64,000 nt of DNA from Pleurostoma richardsiae (lineage: Eukaryota > Ascomycota > Sordariomycetes > Calosphaeriales > Pleurostomataceae), in NCBI GenBank assembly GCA_030052745.1, contig JANBVO010000009.1, forward strand, positions 434,001-498,000, read 5' to 3'. Below, piece by piece: positions 1-11,540 of this stretch. The notes beneath the pieces are model-generated. The model saw only the letters and a list, made by a program, of their open reading frames with translations. It searched no databases and had not been told where the DNA came from. The translations under genes and the position numbers were made by a program. Position 1 is the stretch's first letter; every line of letters begins with the position of its first letter.

Positions 1-1
1 G

Positions 2-880
2 TGTGGCTGGGCCGAAGACGAGAAGCGCGTCAAGGTCGGCCTCATGCGCAATGTCCTTGGGCGCGGCGCCTCCGTCGAGCGAGTTACCACGGAGAAGACC
101 GGAATGATGAGTCACTGGGAGGGCCAGGTAGAGTGGACTCCCCTGTTGAAGGCAGTCTACCACAGCATCAAGTCCTCCCGCGAGCCGGTGGACGTCCAGT
201 TCCTCCTCGAGGAGGGCGCAGACCCTAACTACGCCTCGGATATTGGGGAGACCCCGCTGATAACCGCCGTGGCCCAGCGCGCCCACGGTTTCGCGTGGCT
301 GCTGCTCGAGCACGGCGCCAAAGTCAACCAGGCAGGATGCTGCGCCCTGGAACCCGCTGAGCACATAGCGCCCCTAGTCCTGGCGGTCGAGAACGATGAT
401 TATGAAATGGTAAGGCTGCTGCTCAGGCACGGCGCCGCACCCAACGGCGTCAAAGACGACAGGATCCCACTGCAGGACGCCCTCGAGAAGCTGCCGTCCG
501 TCGACGACGGCATCATTCGCCTGCTCATCGAGAAAGGCGCTCACGTCAATTATCACTGGGCGTACCGACACCCGCTCGAGATCTTGCTGCAGGACGGCGT
601 CGAGCCCGACCTGCTCCAGCTCTTTCTCGACAAGGGCCTCAGCGTCAGGTCGTCGGAGATCACCGCCCAGCTGGTCGGGGACTTCGTCCTAGCCGGCCCG
701 AAGAAAACCAAGGACTGGCGCAAGAAGGTCGACGCGCTCTCGGGCACCCGCAGCGCGCCTCGTAGGGCGCGCAAGACCACCAGAGGGAGATGGAATCATG
801 TAGACAGTGACAAGGAGTCCAGTGCCACGCATAGTGGGGGGAATTGGAGTGATACGGACAGTGGAGATTCACGTGAGTGA
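2..880 (+). CDS. Ankyrin-repeat protein, 5' end outside the window
   Basis: The frame is open to the window edge, so the start codon and N-terminus are missing and an unknown amount lies upstream. The visible ~293 residues hold ankyrin-type helices with the usual signatures, such as TPLLKAVYHS, VQFLLEEGADPN, TPLITAVAQ, LLLEHGAKVN, MVRLLLRHGAAPN and IRLLIEKGAHVN, spaced about 33-40 residues apart. The last ~70 residues are different: basic and Ser/Asp-rich (a RRARKTTRGR patch, then SDTDSGDSRE), probably disordered. Ankyrin repeats bind proteins, but the partner cannot be deduced. An internal ATG at 44 could be mistaken for the start, but coding-like sequence precedes it. In fungi such repeats often form the C-terminal half of larger proteins with NACHT, HET or protein-kinase domains, and this could be one of those. 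Confidence 0.75.
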   Translation, partial: CGWAEDEKRVKVGLMRNVLGRGASVERVTTEKTGMMSHWEGQVEWTPLLKAVYHSIKSSREPVDVQFLLEEGADPNYASDIGETPLITAVAQRAHGFAWLLLEHGAKVNQAGCCALEPAEHIAPLVLAVENDDYEMVRLLLRHGAAPNGVKDDRIPLQDALEKLPSVDDGIIRLLIEKGAHVNYHWAYRHPLEILLQDGVEPDLLQLFLDKGLSVRSSEITAQLVGDFVLAGPKKTKDWRKKVDALSGTRSAPRRARKTTRGRWNHVDSDKESSATHSGGNWSDTDSGDSRE

Positions 881-1938
881 GCCAACGACGATACCTAGTG
901 AAGATAACGTCGGACGAGATGAGGAGATACCGAAAGGGGAACTTCGGGAAAGGAACATCTGTTAACCTCATCAGAGGGGAATATGGGAGGTTGAGTTTTC
1001 CAGGAAAGTCTCCTTCGAGGATTGAGTCAGACGATGTAAGAGTATGAGGATGTAGTACTGTACGATGATGAATCAAGGGTCGGAAAGGACCAGAGAGCAT
1101 GCTCGTCCTGGGAGGAAGGGATGTTGATTGTATGTACATTCTTCCCGCATCCATATGATGGATATGGCCAAGAGTGCTCGGGGCCGGGCCATACCGATAG
1201 TTCCCGCATAATGGATGTCTTTCTTTGTCATGGAGCAGGCTGACCTTCGCTTGTAACGTCTCACTTTCGGTGGTGCATATGAGACGTCAGAATGTTGAGA
1301 TAGCTGTCGCGTTGTTAATCTCGGAGCACTGTCGCCAACGTTCCAAATGGAGGCGGCCTCCAAGACTGCCGCGGACTTATGATTGAGTAGAGGGATTGCC
1401 GTGCCCTCCACACCACCATGTCATAGAAGAGACTCCAATTCGCAGAGGAGAAGGACAAAGAAGGAGATTTGATGTCAAAGAGCAAACTTGAGTACAGCCG
1501 CTTCCGGAAATACTCGAGAAATTCAAACACGAGAAAGACGTGAGTGATTCTATGACTAGAAACCGCCGTACTGGAGAACCTGGAGTGGCCGCCGAGACAA
1601 TGGTAGGCGGAAAGGCTGGCATGCTATTGTTCCTTCGCTCCCGAGCGCCACCAGGGATTCTATAAATGGAGTAAGAGTGAATACGGGAATTTCTGGATTA
1701 TTGACGCCTGTCCTGACGGAGGTTCTCTCAGCTTGTCCAGATTGCCGAAGAATAAGAACCTAGACAGTTTTGGTCCATGCATCTGTAGAGATGTTCTTCT
1801 TTGCCATTGGCAGCTGCAACTGGCCTTGATCACCCATCAGATTCATATGCACATGCATTGCAGTTGTACGGGCACTAGAGAAACCCTCCTCGATTAAGAG
1901 ACGTCCGACGCGACACTGAGAAAAGCGCGCATATCACA
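881..1938. other. Intergenic, about 1.06 kb
   Basis: This is the 3' flank of the ankyrin gene and the upstream region of the FAD oxidoreductase. Short overlapping open frames on the minus strand lack recognisable motifs and credible splice sites. I see no RNA gene or repeat here. Confidence 0.6.
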
Positions 1939-3510
1939 ATGGATCAGCATGAGATTGCCGTCGCGGAAATTGCCAAAAAGGTGCAGAAGTTTCACAAAGA
2001 GGAGACCCCCTACAGGATCTATCATGGCTCGACAAACAGGACCCGGCCACTTAGCCACGATCAGGACAAAGTCATCGACACTAGCCAACTATCCAATGTC
2101 ATCGCAGTTGACAAGACAACGCTGACTGTCATCGTCGAACCGAACGTCCCCATGGACCAACTAGTCCTGTCAACGTTGGAACACGGCGTGATCCCTAAAG
2201 TCGTGCCCGAGTTTCCCGGTATCACGGTTGGCGGTACATTCTCTGGCACCGGGGCCGAGAGTTCATCTTTCAAGTACGGATACTTTGACCGGTCGGTCAA
2301 CTGGGCCGAGATCGTCCTAGCAGACGGGCGCATCGCTAAGGCATCTCAAAGAGAGAACGCCGATCTCTTCAATGGCTCTGTCGGCGCGTGTGGAACTCTC
2401 GGGGTCTGCACCTTGTTCGAGATCCAGCTGATGCCGAGCGGGAAGTATATCGAGGTGGCGTACTTTCCCGTCTATTCAATAGCAGAGGCCGCTGAGACCT
2501 TGGATAGATGGCGCCATGAGTCGTGCAAGCCCACAACAAGAGCCTCAACAGAGACAGTGCCTCCAGGGTGGGACTTCCTAGACGCTGTTCTCTATTCCAA
2601 GACCCATGGCGTCGTCGTTGCAGGCCGAGTCACGCAGTCTCCGAGACAGGGGCTCAGAATATCCCGCTTCTCCCGGCGACAAGACCAGTGGTTCTACCTC
2701 CATGCCCATTCACGAATTGCTCATCAACCAGGTATCACTTGCGATACCTGTGCGCACTCGCGCGCCCTCGGCCCAATGGTGACGGCCCCGGTAATTGAAC
2801 TCGTCCCGGTATTTGACTTCCTCTTCCGGTATGACCGCGGCGCCTTCTGGATGGGCAGCTACGGCTGGCCCTCCTGGCAGTTTAACAGGGTCGGAAGAGC
2901 TCTCCTCGACTCCTTGTTCCGCACACGAACCTTGTACAAGGCCATGCACCTCAGCGGCCGGGCGCAGAAGTTCATCATCCAGGATATCGCCGTCCCGCGG
3001 AGCAAAGCAGAACGATTTCTCGACTGGGCAGACGAGAAACTGCGCATCTACCCGCTGTGGCTGTGTCCCATCGCCGCCGAGACACAGGCGCCGCTGCATC
3101 TTGCAAACAGGCCAAGCGTGGAAGTCAGTATGGATGGCTCACTGATAAACGTCGGGCTATGGGGTGTCCCTGCCACCATACCTGTCTGGCATGACCGCAT
3201 CAAGACGCAGCGCGAGTACGTCGAGGAACTTGTCGACCTGAATCGACTCCTCGAGCAGAAGACCAAAGAGGTGGGGGGGCTGAAGTGGCTGTACGCACGC
3301 AATTATTATTCCGAGGAGCAATTTTGGGGCATCTATGACAAGCAGAAGTACGACGAGCTGAGACAGAGATGGGGCGCTGAGACGCTGCCCAGTCTGTGGG
3401 AAAAGGTGCGCAACCGACATCCCGAGTACGTGCAGGAGGACCTGGTGGGGGCATTGTTGTCGATGGCTGTAGGACGAGATCATATCCTGGGCAAGCAGCA
3501 TGGCGGGTAG
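1939..3510 (+). CDS. DHCR24/Dwarf1-like FAD-binding oxidoreductase
   Basis: A single-exon gene of 523 aa; the start ATG sits in a good context (cacaATGG). It reads as a member of the delta(24)-sterol reductase (DHCR24/DIMINUTO) group of PCMH-type FAD flavoproteins. The FAD-binding half covers about residues 45-190, with VIAVDKTTLTVIVEPNVPM (54-72) and the Gly-rich PGITVGGTFSGTGAESSSF (103-121). The C-terminal half carries family signatures: FLFRYDRGAFWMG, a PLWLCP motif, KWLYARNYYSEEQFW and YDELRQRW. Length matches the family. Animal and plant members reduce the C24 double bond of sterols with NADPH. Fungi make ergosterol, in which C24 is methylated by another enzyme, so the substrate in this fungus is uncertain. 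No N-terminal transmembrane anchor is visible, unlike DHCR24 itself. Residues ~193-205 look like a small insertion relative to my memory of relatives. No gene neighbour hints at a pathway. Confidence 0.8.
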   Translation: MDQHEIAVAEIAKKVQKFHKEETPYRIYHGSTNRTRPLSHDQDKVIDTSQLSNVIAVDKTTLTVIVEPNVPMDQLVLSTLEHGVIPKVVPEFPGITVGGTFSGTGAESSSFKYGYFDRSVNWAEIVLADGRIAKASQRENADLFNGSVGACGTLGVCTLFEIQLMPSGKYIEVAYFPVYSIAEAAETLDRWRHESCKPTTRASTETVPPGWDFLDAVLYSKTHGVVVAGRVTQSPRQGLRISRFSRRQDQWFYLHAHSRIAHQPGITCDTCAHSRALGPMVTAPVIELVPVFDFLFRYDRGAFWMGSYGWPSWQFNRVGRALLDSLFRTRTLYKAMHLSGRAQKFIIQDIAVPRSKAERFLDWADEKLRIYPLWLCPIAAETQAPLHLANRPSVEVSMDGSLINVGLWGVPATIPVWHDRIKTQREYVEELVDLNRLLEQKTKEVGGLKWLYARNYYSEEQFWGIYDKQKYDELRQRWGAETLPSLWEKVRNRHPEYVQEDLVGALLSMAVGRDHILGKQHGG

Positions 3511-6500
3511 TCGCTTCGATTTCTCGTAGTCCGCAGCTTTGATTTGACTTGGCTGGGTAGGATGTAATGAAGGGGTGGATGGAACTCAATTTTGAAGTGG
3601 GTGCAGCCTACCACCTGAACCTCTCTCTCTGCTCACCCTCGCCGTTCAAGGTCAAAGAAAGAACGAGAAATCCCAATAACGGGGTGGATTCGAGGGGAAG
3701 CCGCGCGGTGTCAATCTGCTCATGATATCAGCTCTGCATATCGAGAGTTTCTCATAAAGAGAGGCTCGGCGTTCTCCGGCAGCACACAGCAGTTGTTTCG
3801 TGGTGCATCCTGCAGCGGCAGCTCAATTCGAAGTCTTATATCGATGTCGTCTCACTGCTCCGTATTCCACGGGTTCAAGCTTCTTCGGGCTCTGGGCGGT
3901 GATGCACACGCGTAACACGGCGGGGGGTGAGGGTATGCGTTTGGTTTACCCGTCTTCTCCCTCTGCTTTGTTGTCAGCAGACCAGAAGACAAGGAAGACA
4001 AGACGTTGTCTGTTCGAGCGCTGCCCGAGCCGTGAGCGAGGTTCGGAATATTAGTGGAGACAGTTCTCTAGGTACCTCTACCATACCTTAGGTTAGGTAG
4101 TCAGTTATTTAGCGGTAACTCGAGTGGATACCTAGGTACGTGTAGGTGCTGCATGTCAAGGCACGGGCCACTCCCGACCCCCGCGCTAGTCTGATCACTT
4201 CGTTATTACATAGTAGGCTGGCTGTTTAACATCCCCGCTATCTGCAAGGTAAGTCGCGTGTACTATGTTAAAGAGGCAGAGAAGGGTACTTAAGTTGCTG
4301 TACATATTCCGTAGTACTCCGTCAGTCGTTACCGGGGTACGTACGCCGGCGCTACGCAGATCCATGCATCGCTTGTCCATCAGAGGCGTCCGCCGGGATC
4401 CTCGGAATTACGCCTCGAACGCGGTATGGTTGGCTGCATTGGCAGGTCATCGCTCTACTTGATGCCATCGCCCGGCGAGAGACAAGCGTTGCTGTGGTCA
4501 GTGGGTGGAGGCAGGGCAGTCCTTGCATGCATGCGTATGTAGAGTACAGTGCAGAAACATCCCCGCAGAAGAGGCCGCAGCCAGCATCCGCCGTGACTGG
4601 ACTCGGGACGACTCGACAGGAAAATATCTGCACCAGATCTGAGCACCGTATGCAAGATCCTCCGGCGGCCGCGGCCAGACAAGTCCTCGGTAGTCAGCCC
4701 ACCGCAATATGCGATACGCCGGCTCGTCACTGCGTGGCTCCTGCGAGCAAACTCTATCTGCAGTTGCCCGAGACGAGCGACTCGTCACATCCGTCGGGGT
4801 GAGACCCCCCTGTGAGCCTGCCTGACCTTCAGCAGAGCAGGGAATAGCACCATGTTGCAATACATCTGCTTCTTCCAAATTCACGATTGACGTTGGCTGA
4901 GCGGCTCGCCCCCATCTTTGCCTCTGGTTGCCTTTCTCTTTTGGCGGACCGGTTCGCCAGACGGAATTTGGGGGTCTGGACGGATCCCCGCTGCTTTTTT
5001 TTTTTTTTTCCTTTATCACGACCCCAACGTCTTCTGCCTTTGACGCACTTTCGTGTTTCTACCCTCCTCAAGACGCCGTATGGCCTATTTGCGCCATCAA
5101 AAATCATCCAGCTTCTCGACTCTCTCTACCGTCGACATAATGAAGTGCCATCTTCCGCACCCCTCGCTTCCTGTTCCATTTGTAAGATGGCATCTTCAAT
5201 AGTTACTTCTTCTCGAAGCCCGAGTGCTGTACCCGGGTCTCGAGACCCCGCCGTTTGAACTATCAAAAATGGGCTTGCTTCTCCGGCGTTGCCCAAGTGT
5301 GTGTGGTCTTCACTTGATCCCTTCTACCCCACCGTTGAATTCGTTCAGACCTACCGCTCCGTTGTTTGTTTACAGCCATAGAAGCTTTCCCGCCTGTGAT
5401 TCAGACATGAGCCCATTGATGCATTAGCCTGTGACGGTGGTCCAGCAAAGCCTAGAGACGACAGAGTCGAGTCGTGATGGTTTCGGCTTCTTCTCCGTCT
5501 CTTTCTTAGCTTCCATCGTATTCTCACACATAATTGTTGGGCCCCTCCGACCCCTTTTTCTCTATACGCCCCCCCCCCACAGGCCGTCAAGGCGGACGGC
5601 GCTATGCTTGCATTGTGCGTTGAGGCCTTCTAGTGGCATGTTTAGCTTGTATCTGAGTCTCTATATGATCAGCCACAGCACACCCAGGCCATGGCTGATC
5701 GCCCAACTGGGCTGGCGGTCCTCTTTTGGAAGTGGGGAGCGAACCCTGTAGACGCCACCGACGACCATGACCAGGGTGCCGCCGGCGAGCGGTGACGCAA
5801 ATGGGTAGGAAGTACAGCGGTGGCAATGACACGCCACATTCTTGGGTTGATGTCTCGAGGCAGCGTCAATACCTCTGAAGCGGCACAATACGTGCCAGGA
5901 CAGGGGCACTTCGCCGGATATCATGGTAGAAGGGCGGAATTCGGCTGATGCGATGAGCTATCTCAGTCATTTCTCAGTTATCGCCTGCTCGTCTCGTATA
6001 ACCAAGGCTGTCTAGGGGCTATCGTTGTAGGGTGCGGGTTTTAGCTTGCGGCAAACGTGAGTTATGACAGCCATCTCAGCCACTGTCGCGGTTCAAGTTG
6101 CGTTGTCATATGCGGTGTCGAGGGGTACGAATGTCTCACGGAGACTCAACGGGCATCCAGCGGGGCGGAACCTCGAAAAAGCCTGTGTTGGTGTGTCCTT
6201 GACGACCCAGAACCTTGGCTAGATGGGTAAGACAGCGGCAAGTGGTCTGCCACAGTTCAAGTGCTGTCCCGTCCCGCCCTAAGCACCCAGCCGTCCAGTG
6301 ACAACAAGGGCCTCTTGCCTCCCGTGTGATACCTCGATTCCTCATGAGCCGTGTAAGCCCTGCAATGCCGTGAGACATGCAAGGAGCCGGACAAAGACCG
6401 CATTGTTGCGTAAAGCAGGCTTGTTGTGAGTGAGGCATCAAGCCGCTGTGCCCCGAATCTCGTCGATTCCAAACTACATCGACTGCACTTGGGAGACCTG

Positions 6501-7625
6501 CATCTCTGAATCCCCAGCCACGAAACATCCGTGGAGGGAGGCTACGGCCTGCACCGTGACCTCCATGCGACGCAACCGTTTGTGTGACGGTTGGGCATCA
6601 AGATAGCCGATTCCGATCTGTCTCACGTCAACGTCTAGCGTCGTCCTCCGGGGGTCCAATGTGTGCGCAGAGCTTGTTGATCACGCCGGTAATTGGCCAG
6701 TAGGCCCGTCCAGGGGGGACGCCCCAGTCGCAGATCCCCATACATATTCGATGGCGCGCTTGTGCGACGCCGCGCAAAGTGACCGATCAGACGCAGTGCT
6801 TGGGCGGAGGCTGGTCCGCTGGTCAGGTCGCGAGTGGCTCGGCAGGCGCCAAACATCCGATCCTAGGATCAATGCACGCCTCTCTGTAGCGTGAGCTGGC
6901 GAACCGGTCGACGGTTACTACCAATCCCCGTAGCGGGAGGAAGCTTTCACCCCTGGTTGGACGCTCCGGCCACCCAATCCACCCTCACTGCGCCCAAACT
7001 AATAGGGCGCAAGGTTCACCCTAGATCACACCCTGCAGTCTCGAAGGGTCGAGGCCGGCGTCATCGCACCTTGTCACTGACACAACACGGTCTGACACCG
7101 AAGAGGACACGCTGCCGTGTCTCTAGCAAGAAGAAGCAATACAGCGTGAGTTCCGGTGAAGTGGATTGCCTCTTACGGCTCGTCACACCGTCCATGTACG
7201 TTGGCATCGCGTTGGGCTCACCGGAGGGTCACAAATCGTTGCCGCACTTGTTACGCCGCAGGGATGCGCCTGCAGCCCGACATGTGCACACGTTACCTTG
7301 CTGAGTCCTTGTACGGAGATGGGTCGCCAGTGCGGCACCTTGGACGACCAAGTAGTTGTAACTCTCCGAAGAGAGCCATGGATAGGGAACAACAGGTATA
7401 ATGCTGGCTGGGGTTTTTGTACCTCGGACTATCTTTTGACTCATCACATCGGCACCTGGTAAGGAGATGAGGTGCAAAGCTAAATAAACTCACTTTCGTT
7501 GACAAATTATGCGGGGCTTTCTCGACCCCTGAGCTGTCCTGGGGAAATCGACTAGTTTCCGCAAGGACATGCCCATCTACCTAATCTATGGCGTCGCACG
7601 GTAGCATAAGTACATGCTCGGAAAT
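3511..7625. other. Gene-poor intergenic stretch, about 4.1 kb
   Basis: No frame here has convincing coding character. It contains a 15-base T run (4995-5009), a 10-base C run (5569-5578), pyrimidine-rich tracts around 5.0-5.6 kb and a TAGGTA-rich patch at about 4065-4150 that includes an AGGTACCT palindrome (4070-4077). A minus-strand frame at 5661-5924 contains CHCHRC but is not otherwise recognisable. Confidence 0.55.
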
Positions 7626-8535
7626 TTAGGATGGTTGGATGCCGAATTTGGCATAGGGAAAATCCTCTAGACTGGGCAGCTGCTCGGCCCAGCCGTCGTC
7701 GAGCTCGCCAAGTTGGTCCTCGTCCCCGATCTTGACAAGCCCTGTCCTCCCGGCCAAGACCTCCTTCTCCCTCCCTTTGTACTCTGCAGCGAGACCCGGA
7801 TGAGGCACCCACACGGCCCTCATACCCGCCCGCCTCCCAGCCTCCACGCCTGGGACGCTATCTTCGAAGACCAGGCACTCTTGGGGCTCTATCAGGGGCA
7901 CACCCTGCGGCAGCGTCGAGTTGATCGTCTCCAGGGCGAGGAGATAGATATCCGGCGCGGGCTTCCCCCGGCCCGTTTGGACGCGAGGATCGCCGCCCAA
8001 AATACGCCTGTCTTCCGGGATGAGGTCCAGGAACTTCTTGGTCTCCGGCCTGCTGGCCTTCCTGTCGTAGTTGTACTTTTCGCTACTCGTCGCCAGAGCG
8101 ACCTCGATGCGCTGGCCGTCCGCGTTGCGTGCTCGTCGCAGGTGGGAGAGCAGCGCCTCCGCGCCAGGCAGTGGCTTGCAGTCCGGGAAATGCATCTGCT
8201 GCTGCGCGTTCTACTCGTCTCTGAACTGCTCTCGTGAGATCGGGAGCTGCGCCCACTCATGGAAAACGTCACCGTTGGAGGCGCCGGGAACGCTCATGAG
8301 TTTGGCCTTGACCGACCATGGCAGGCCGGGGCGGCCGTACTTGGTCAGAACATTGTCCGCGCACAGCGTGTAGATGTCCTCGGTGTTGAGGAGTAGGCCG
8401 TCCATGTCGAAGATGCACGCCCGGATCGGCGGAAATCTGAAGATCAATAGCGATCATGATCAGCCTGAAAAAACCTGAGATACACGCCAAGGCCTGCTTT
8501 GATTGAGACCCTTACTCTTGTTTGGATGGCGCCAT
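7626..8535 (-). pseudogene. HAD-family phosphatase-like gene with one in-frame stop
   Basis: This is a two-exon gene: exon 1 8535-8516 (MAPSKQ plus two bases) and exon 2 8436-7626, with a 79-bp intron (GTAAGG donor, CTGAT branch, TTCAG acceptor). The 276-codon frame encodes a haloacid-dehalogenase protein of the 2-deoxyglucose-6-phosphatase / glycerol-3-phosphatase type. All four HAD motifs are present: I CIFDMDG with Asp17 and Asp19; II VALATSS; III GRGKPAPDIYL; IV CLVFEDSVPGVEAG. Codon 82 is TAG (8213-8211), in the cap region between REQFRDE and the downstream PLPGAE motif. No intron can be placed to remove it. The rest of the frame is clean to its own stop. It is either a very recent pseudogene, a sequencing error or a readthrough gene. 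With the stop, translation would yield only 81 residues, lacking motifs II-IV. Confidence 0.8.
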
Positions 8536-11345
8536 TGGAAGGCGTTTCTTTCGCAGATTTGCGATCGATGAAGCTGGTGGTGCAAGGTTCAGAAGGATGG
8601 CTTGAAGTACCGAACAGTAGGTACCTACTCAAGGAACGGTGCTAGACAATTCGATACGGTAAGGAGCCAAGGCACCTAGGTACAATTCCTTGCTCCTGAG
8701 AAGTTAGACCCTCTTGACTTGGAATATCGATACTAGTTTTAATGAGTCTCCTTGAAACTTTAGCGACTGATACCTAATCCGAATAGCAAGGGACTAAATT
8801 AAATCTTTTTGCAATAGTCGATCTTCATGACTTCAATGGAAGCGCTTTCGCTCACATCGAAGAGCACCACGGCACAAGGAGAATCGAGGCCTTTGGAATT
8901 TGAAGGTGAATGGGCGTCAAACAAACTCAAACGGCTCGATAGGCCCAATCGAGGCTAACAGGCCGGTCCGGATCAACAGGTCGGAGATCGGAACAGGTCA
9001 GCTCAACAGGCCACGTGAGCAGATGTCTACACGTATGGATGTAGTATATTAGTCTTAACTACGGAGTACGTGGTCTATACCAGAACTGGCTGACTGCCAA
9101 GCAGGCACGTGGACGAATGCCGACCATCTCTTCAATCAAGTCCCTCGTAGTGATGTAGTGCAGCACGTCCCCGCCCGGCACAGCGGTGTGACATCGGAGC
9201 CAGGTTCATGTACATGTCCGCCAGGGCGGCAGGAGGGCCCCCGACCGCGACGGACTCACCTCGGCGTCCATGGTTTGGTTGGCCAGCGGCACCGGAGCGG
9301 TCAGACAGCGGGAAGCCTCGACTGCGTTGAAGGAGCAACAGATGGGGGTCGTTGATTTCGGAATTCCAACGAAGCGACGCGACATGGGTAGGTGTCGGTC
9401 CGTCTGCGGCGTTTATGCCGCCATCCTCGATCGGCACGGCTGTGCTCCCATGTCGTGTGTCCTGTGACGCTGGAAAGGCACGCAGAATGCAGGCGAGGGG
9501 GATGTCACATACTCCGTATATGCCCCGTCCATATGTTGGGTCGCAGATGAGGTGGGGGGCAAAGCGAATTGTTGTTGATGTTCTTCTGCATGTACAGATT
9601 GCGGGGTCTGGGTCTGGGGCCCCTTGTTACCGTAAGGCTGAATACTAGTACCTTATTAATTGCGTATTATGTAGGCGCCGAGTACAAATGTGCTGAGGTA
9701 GGTACAGTACATCATGTACTCGGTACAGGGCCTTCTTTGGGGCGTTGCCCACGGAACGGGGCGCTACGCCACGCTATCAAGGTCCGTGCACATAGTACCC
9801 GGGCTGGTACATCCAGAGCCCACGTGGACAGAGAAGGCCCGACATCATGATCCGCCCGCTTGGAAGGAGCAGAGGCGCCTACCTATGACATGACTGGCGA
9901 ACCCAAGCCGCGTCTTTGCTTGACATCCGGGTTCCGTAGTGGCATCGGGTCAGCATCCGTCAATACTAGGTGAGTAGCTAGTTCCGGAACACCTTGATAC
10001 CGTGAGCAACAGGACGTTTCACCGAGAGCTGGACGCGTATTACATAGTACGATGTGATCCTGAGTTTCATCCGATCAGGATTACCAAACCACGCTCCCTC
10101 AAGGATGCCGTTATTCTGTTACCGAGTACAGACGATACCACCTGTCCAGCGCACTGACAGCATTCAGCGAATGTGTTTAAAGAGGATGTATGTAATTTGA
10201 TTGGTCCTAATATCACGCGAAGATCGCTGAGTAACAGGGAGACTGACAGGCAATTTGCGCTGACGTCCACTAACTAGACTGACAAGTAGAGTAAATGTGC
10301 GAGTCGATTTGCATACAGTGCAGAATCGCCTACAGTACATGCTTTTACTTGGTACGGTATACGCCTCGACGTCCTTTCATGCTTTAAAGTTTAGTTCCCG
10401 GGACCGACCCACGTGCTCCGAGCCGTAGGCCCGAACTATGGACACTGTGCAATAATAGGTATGCTCAACTACTCCGTAAGTGGGCACAAGATGATGGATC
10501 TGTACACCAAACCCGCCTTGAAGGTGAACCTAGGCAAGCAGGAATGTATCAATCGTGGCCAATACTGTCAATTTCCGGGAGTTGTAACGAACGTATGTCA
10601 GTAGCTGGTATGACGCCCCGTAATATCATGCAGAGTTTCACCCAGCCTACCTGCCGAGTGCAAGAGCTTGCCGATCAGGTCGTGGAACAGGCATACTGAG
10701 AGGCCAGACACACGAAAGGTCGCCCAGCGGCCGATCTAGTACGGTGTTGCGCAAGAAGCTTGTTTGGGAGTGGCCTCAAGCGGCTAGATAGACTGCAACT
10801 CCAGAAGTCGAAAGTTCCTAAGGTAAGGTAGGGTATCGGGATTGGGCAGCGAACGGCCTGCGCTGCCCAATCGCTAGCGAGAACACCGCCCCCCAGGCGT
10901 GATTGGACTCCTGCCTTCATGCACGGAAACGTTTCTTTTTTGTCCTTAACTTTATAATGCACAGGGCCCAACGTAGCGCCCCAGCAGCACTCAGCACCGC
11001 CGGCCCACATCGTGCGGAGCTGCCCCAGAGAGTGAGACCCTGCTGCCATTTCGCTCTTGGCTCAGTGAAGGACATCTGCGTGCCAAAGAACGTTTGTGGA
11101 GCAGATGTAGAGTCTTGATAAGTCGTAGAAGAGACAAGCTCAATGCGATTGGTGAGACGCACCCTCGAGTCAGCGATGCAACTCACCTCAAGGGCAGAAG
11201 GTAACCATGGTATGACAGTTGGCATCGAGCAATCATTTTGGAGATTCACCGGCCCAGCAGTTGTATAAGCGCACCCTTGATCTGGATTCGGCCGGGCTGG
11301 GAGTGGCTCTTGAAAGCCTGCCACGCTTGGCACGCTTGCCAAACC
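8536..11345. other. Gene-poor intergenic stretch, about 2.8 kb
   Basis: No coding sequence is supported. It contains a 12-bp perfect palindrome GTAGGTACCTAC (8617-8628) in the upstream region of the HAD gene, three copies of TACTCCGTA or its complement (9060, 9510, 10470) and GTAC-rich short palindromes at about 9700-9730. The segment 9060-9518 is bounded by inverted repeats and is listed separately. Confidence 0.55.
9060..9518. mobile_element. Possible MITE-like segment with short terminal inverted repeats
   Basis: The left end reads TACGGAGTACGTG (9060-9072) and the right end is CACATACTCCGTA (9506-9518), its inverse with one mismatch. If the outer TA is a target duplication, the 459-bp body would resemble a non-autonomous Tc1/mariner-type element. 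There is no transposase and the inverted repeats are only ~13 bp. Because the 9-mer core recurs elsewhere in the window, the pairing could be chance. Confidence 0.3.
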
Positions 11346-11540
11346 CCCCTGCTCTTCTTCCTCACTTCAACCACGCACTGACCCTGCTCTTTTACCACTC
11401 TTGCCAAAATATCCCTGCTCTTTGACCACGCTAGCCACGCACTGACCCTGCTCGTTGACCACGCTTGCCAAAACTGACCCTGCTCGTTGACCACGCTTGC
11501 CAAAAGCCCCTCTTCCGCCCTCCCCGTCTTTTGACCACTT
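11346..11540. repeat. 32-bp tandem repeat, about 5-6 copies
   Basis: The unit contains CTGACCCTGCTCGTTGACC followed by ACGCTTGCCAAAA. Unit starts fall at 11346, 11378, 11410, 11442, 11474 and a degenerate one near 11506, so the period is exactly 32 bp. The units starting at 11442 and 11474 are the best conserved; outer copies are more diverged. As 32 is not a multiple of three, any translation cycles through frames, so it is unlikely to encode a protein repeat. It resembles a minisatellite. Confidence 0.8.

Noticed and set aside
5661-5924. Minus-strand frame with CHCHRC that could recall a GFA-type (glutathione-dependent formaldehyde-activating) zinc domain
   Set aside because: Only the Cys cluster fits; the preceding CxC pair and the following conserved strands are absent, so I could not support even a relic.
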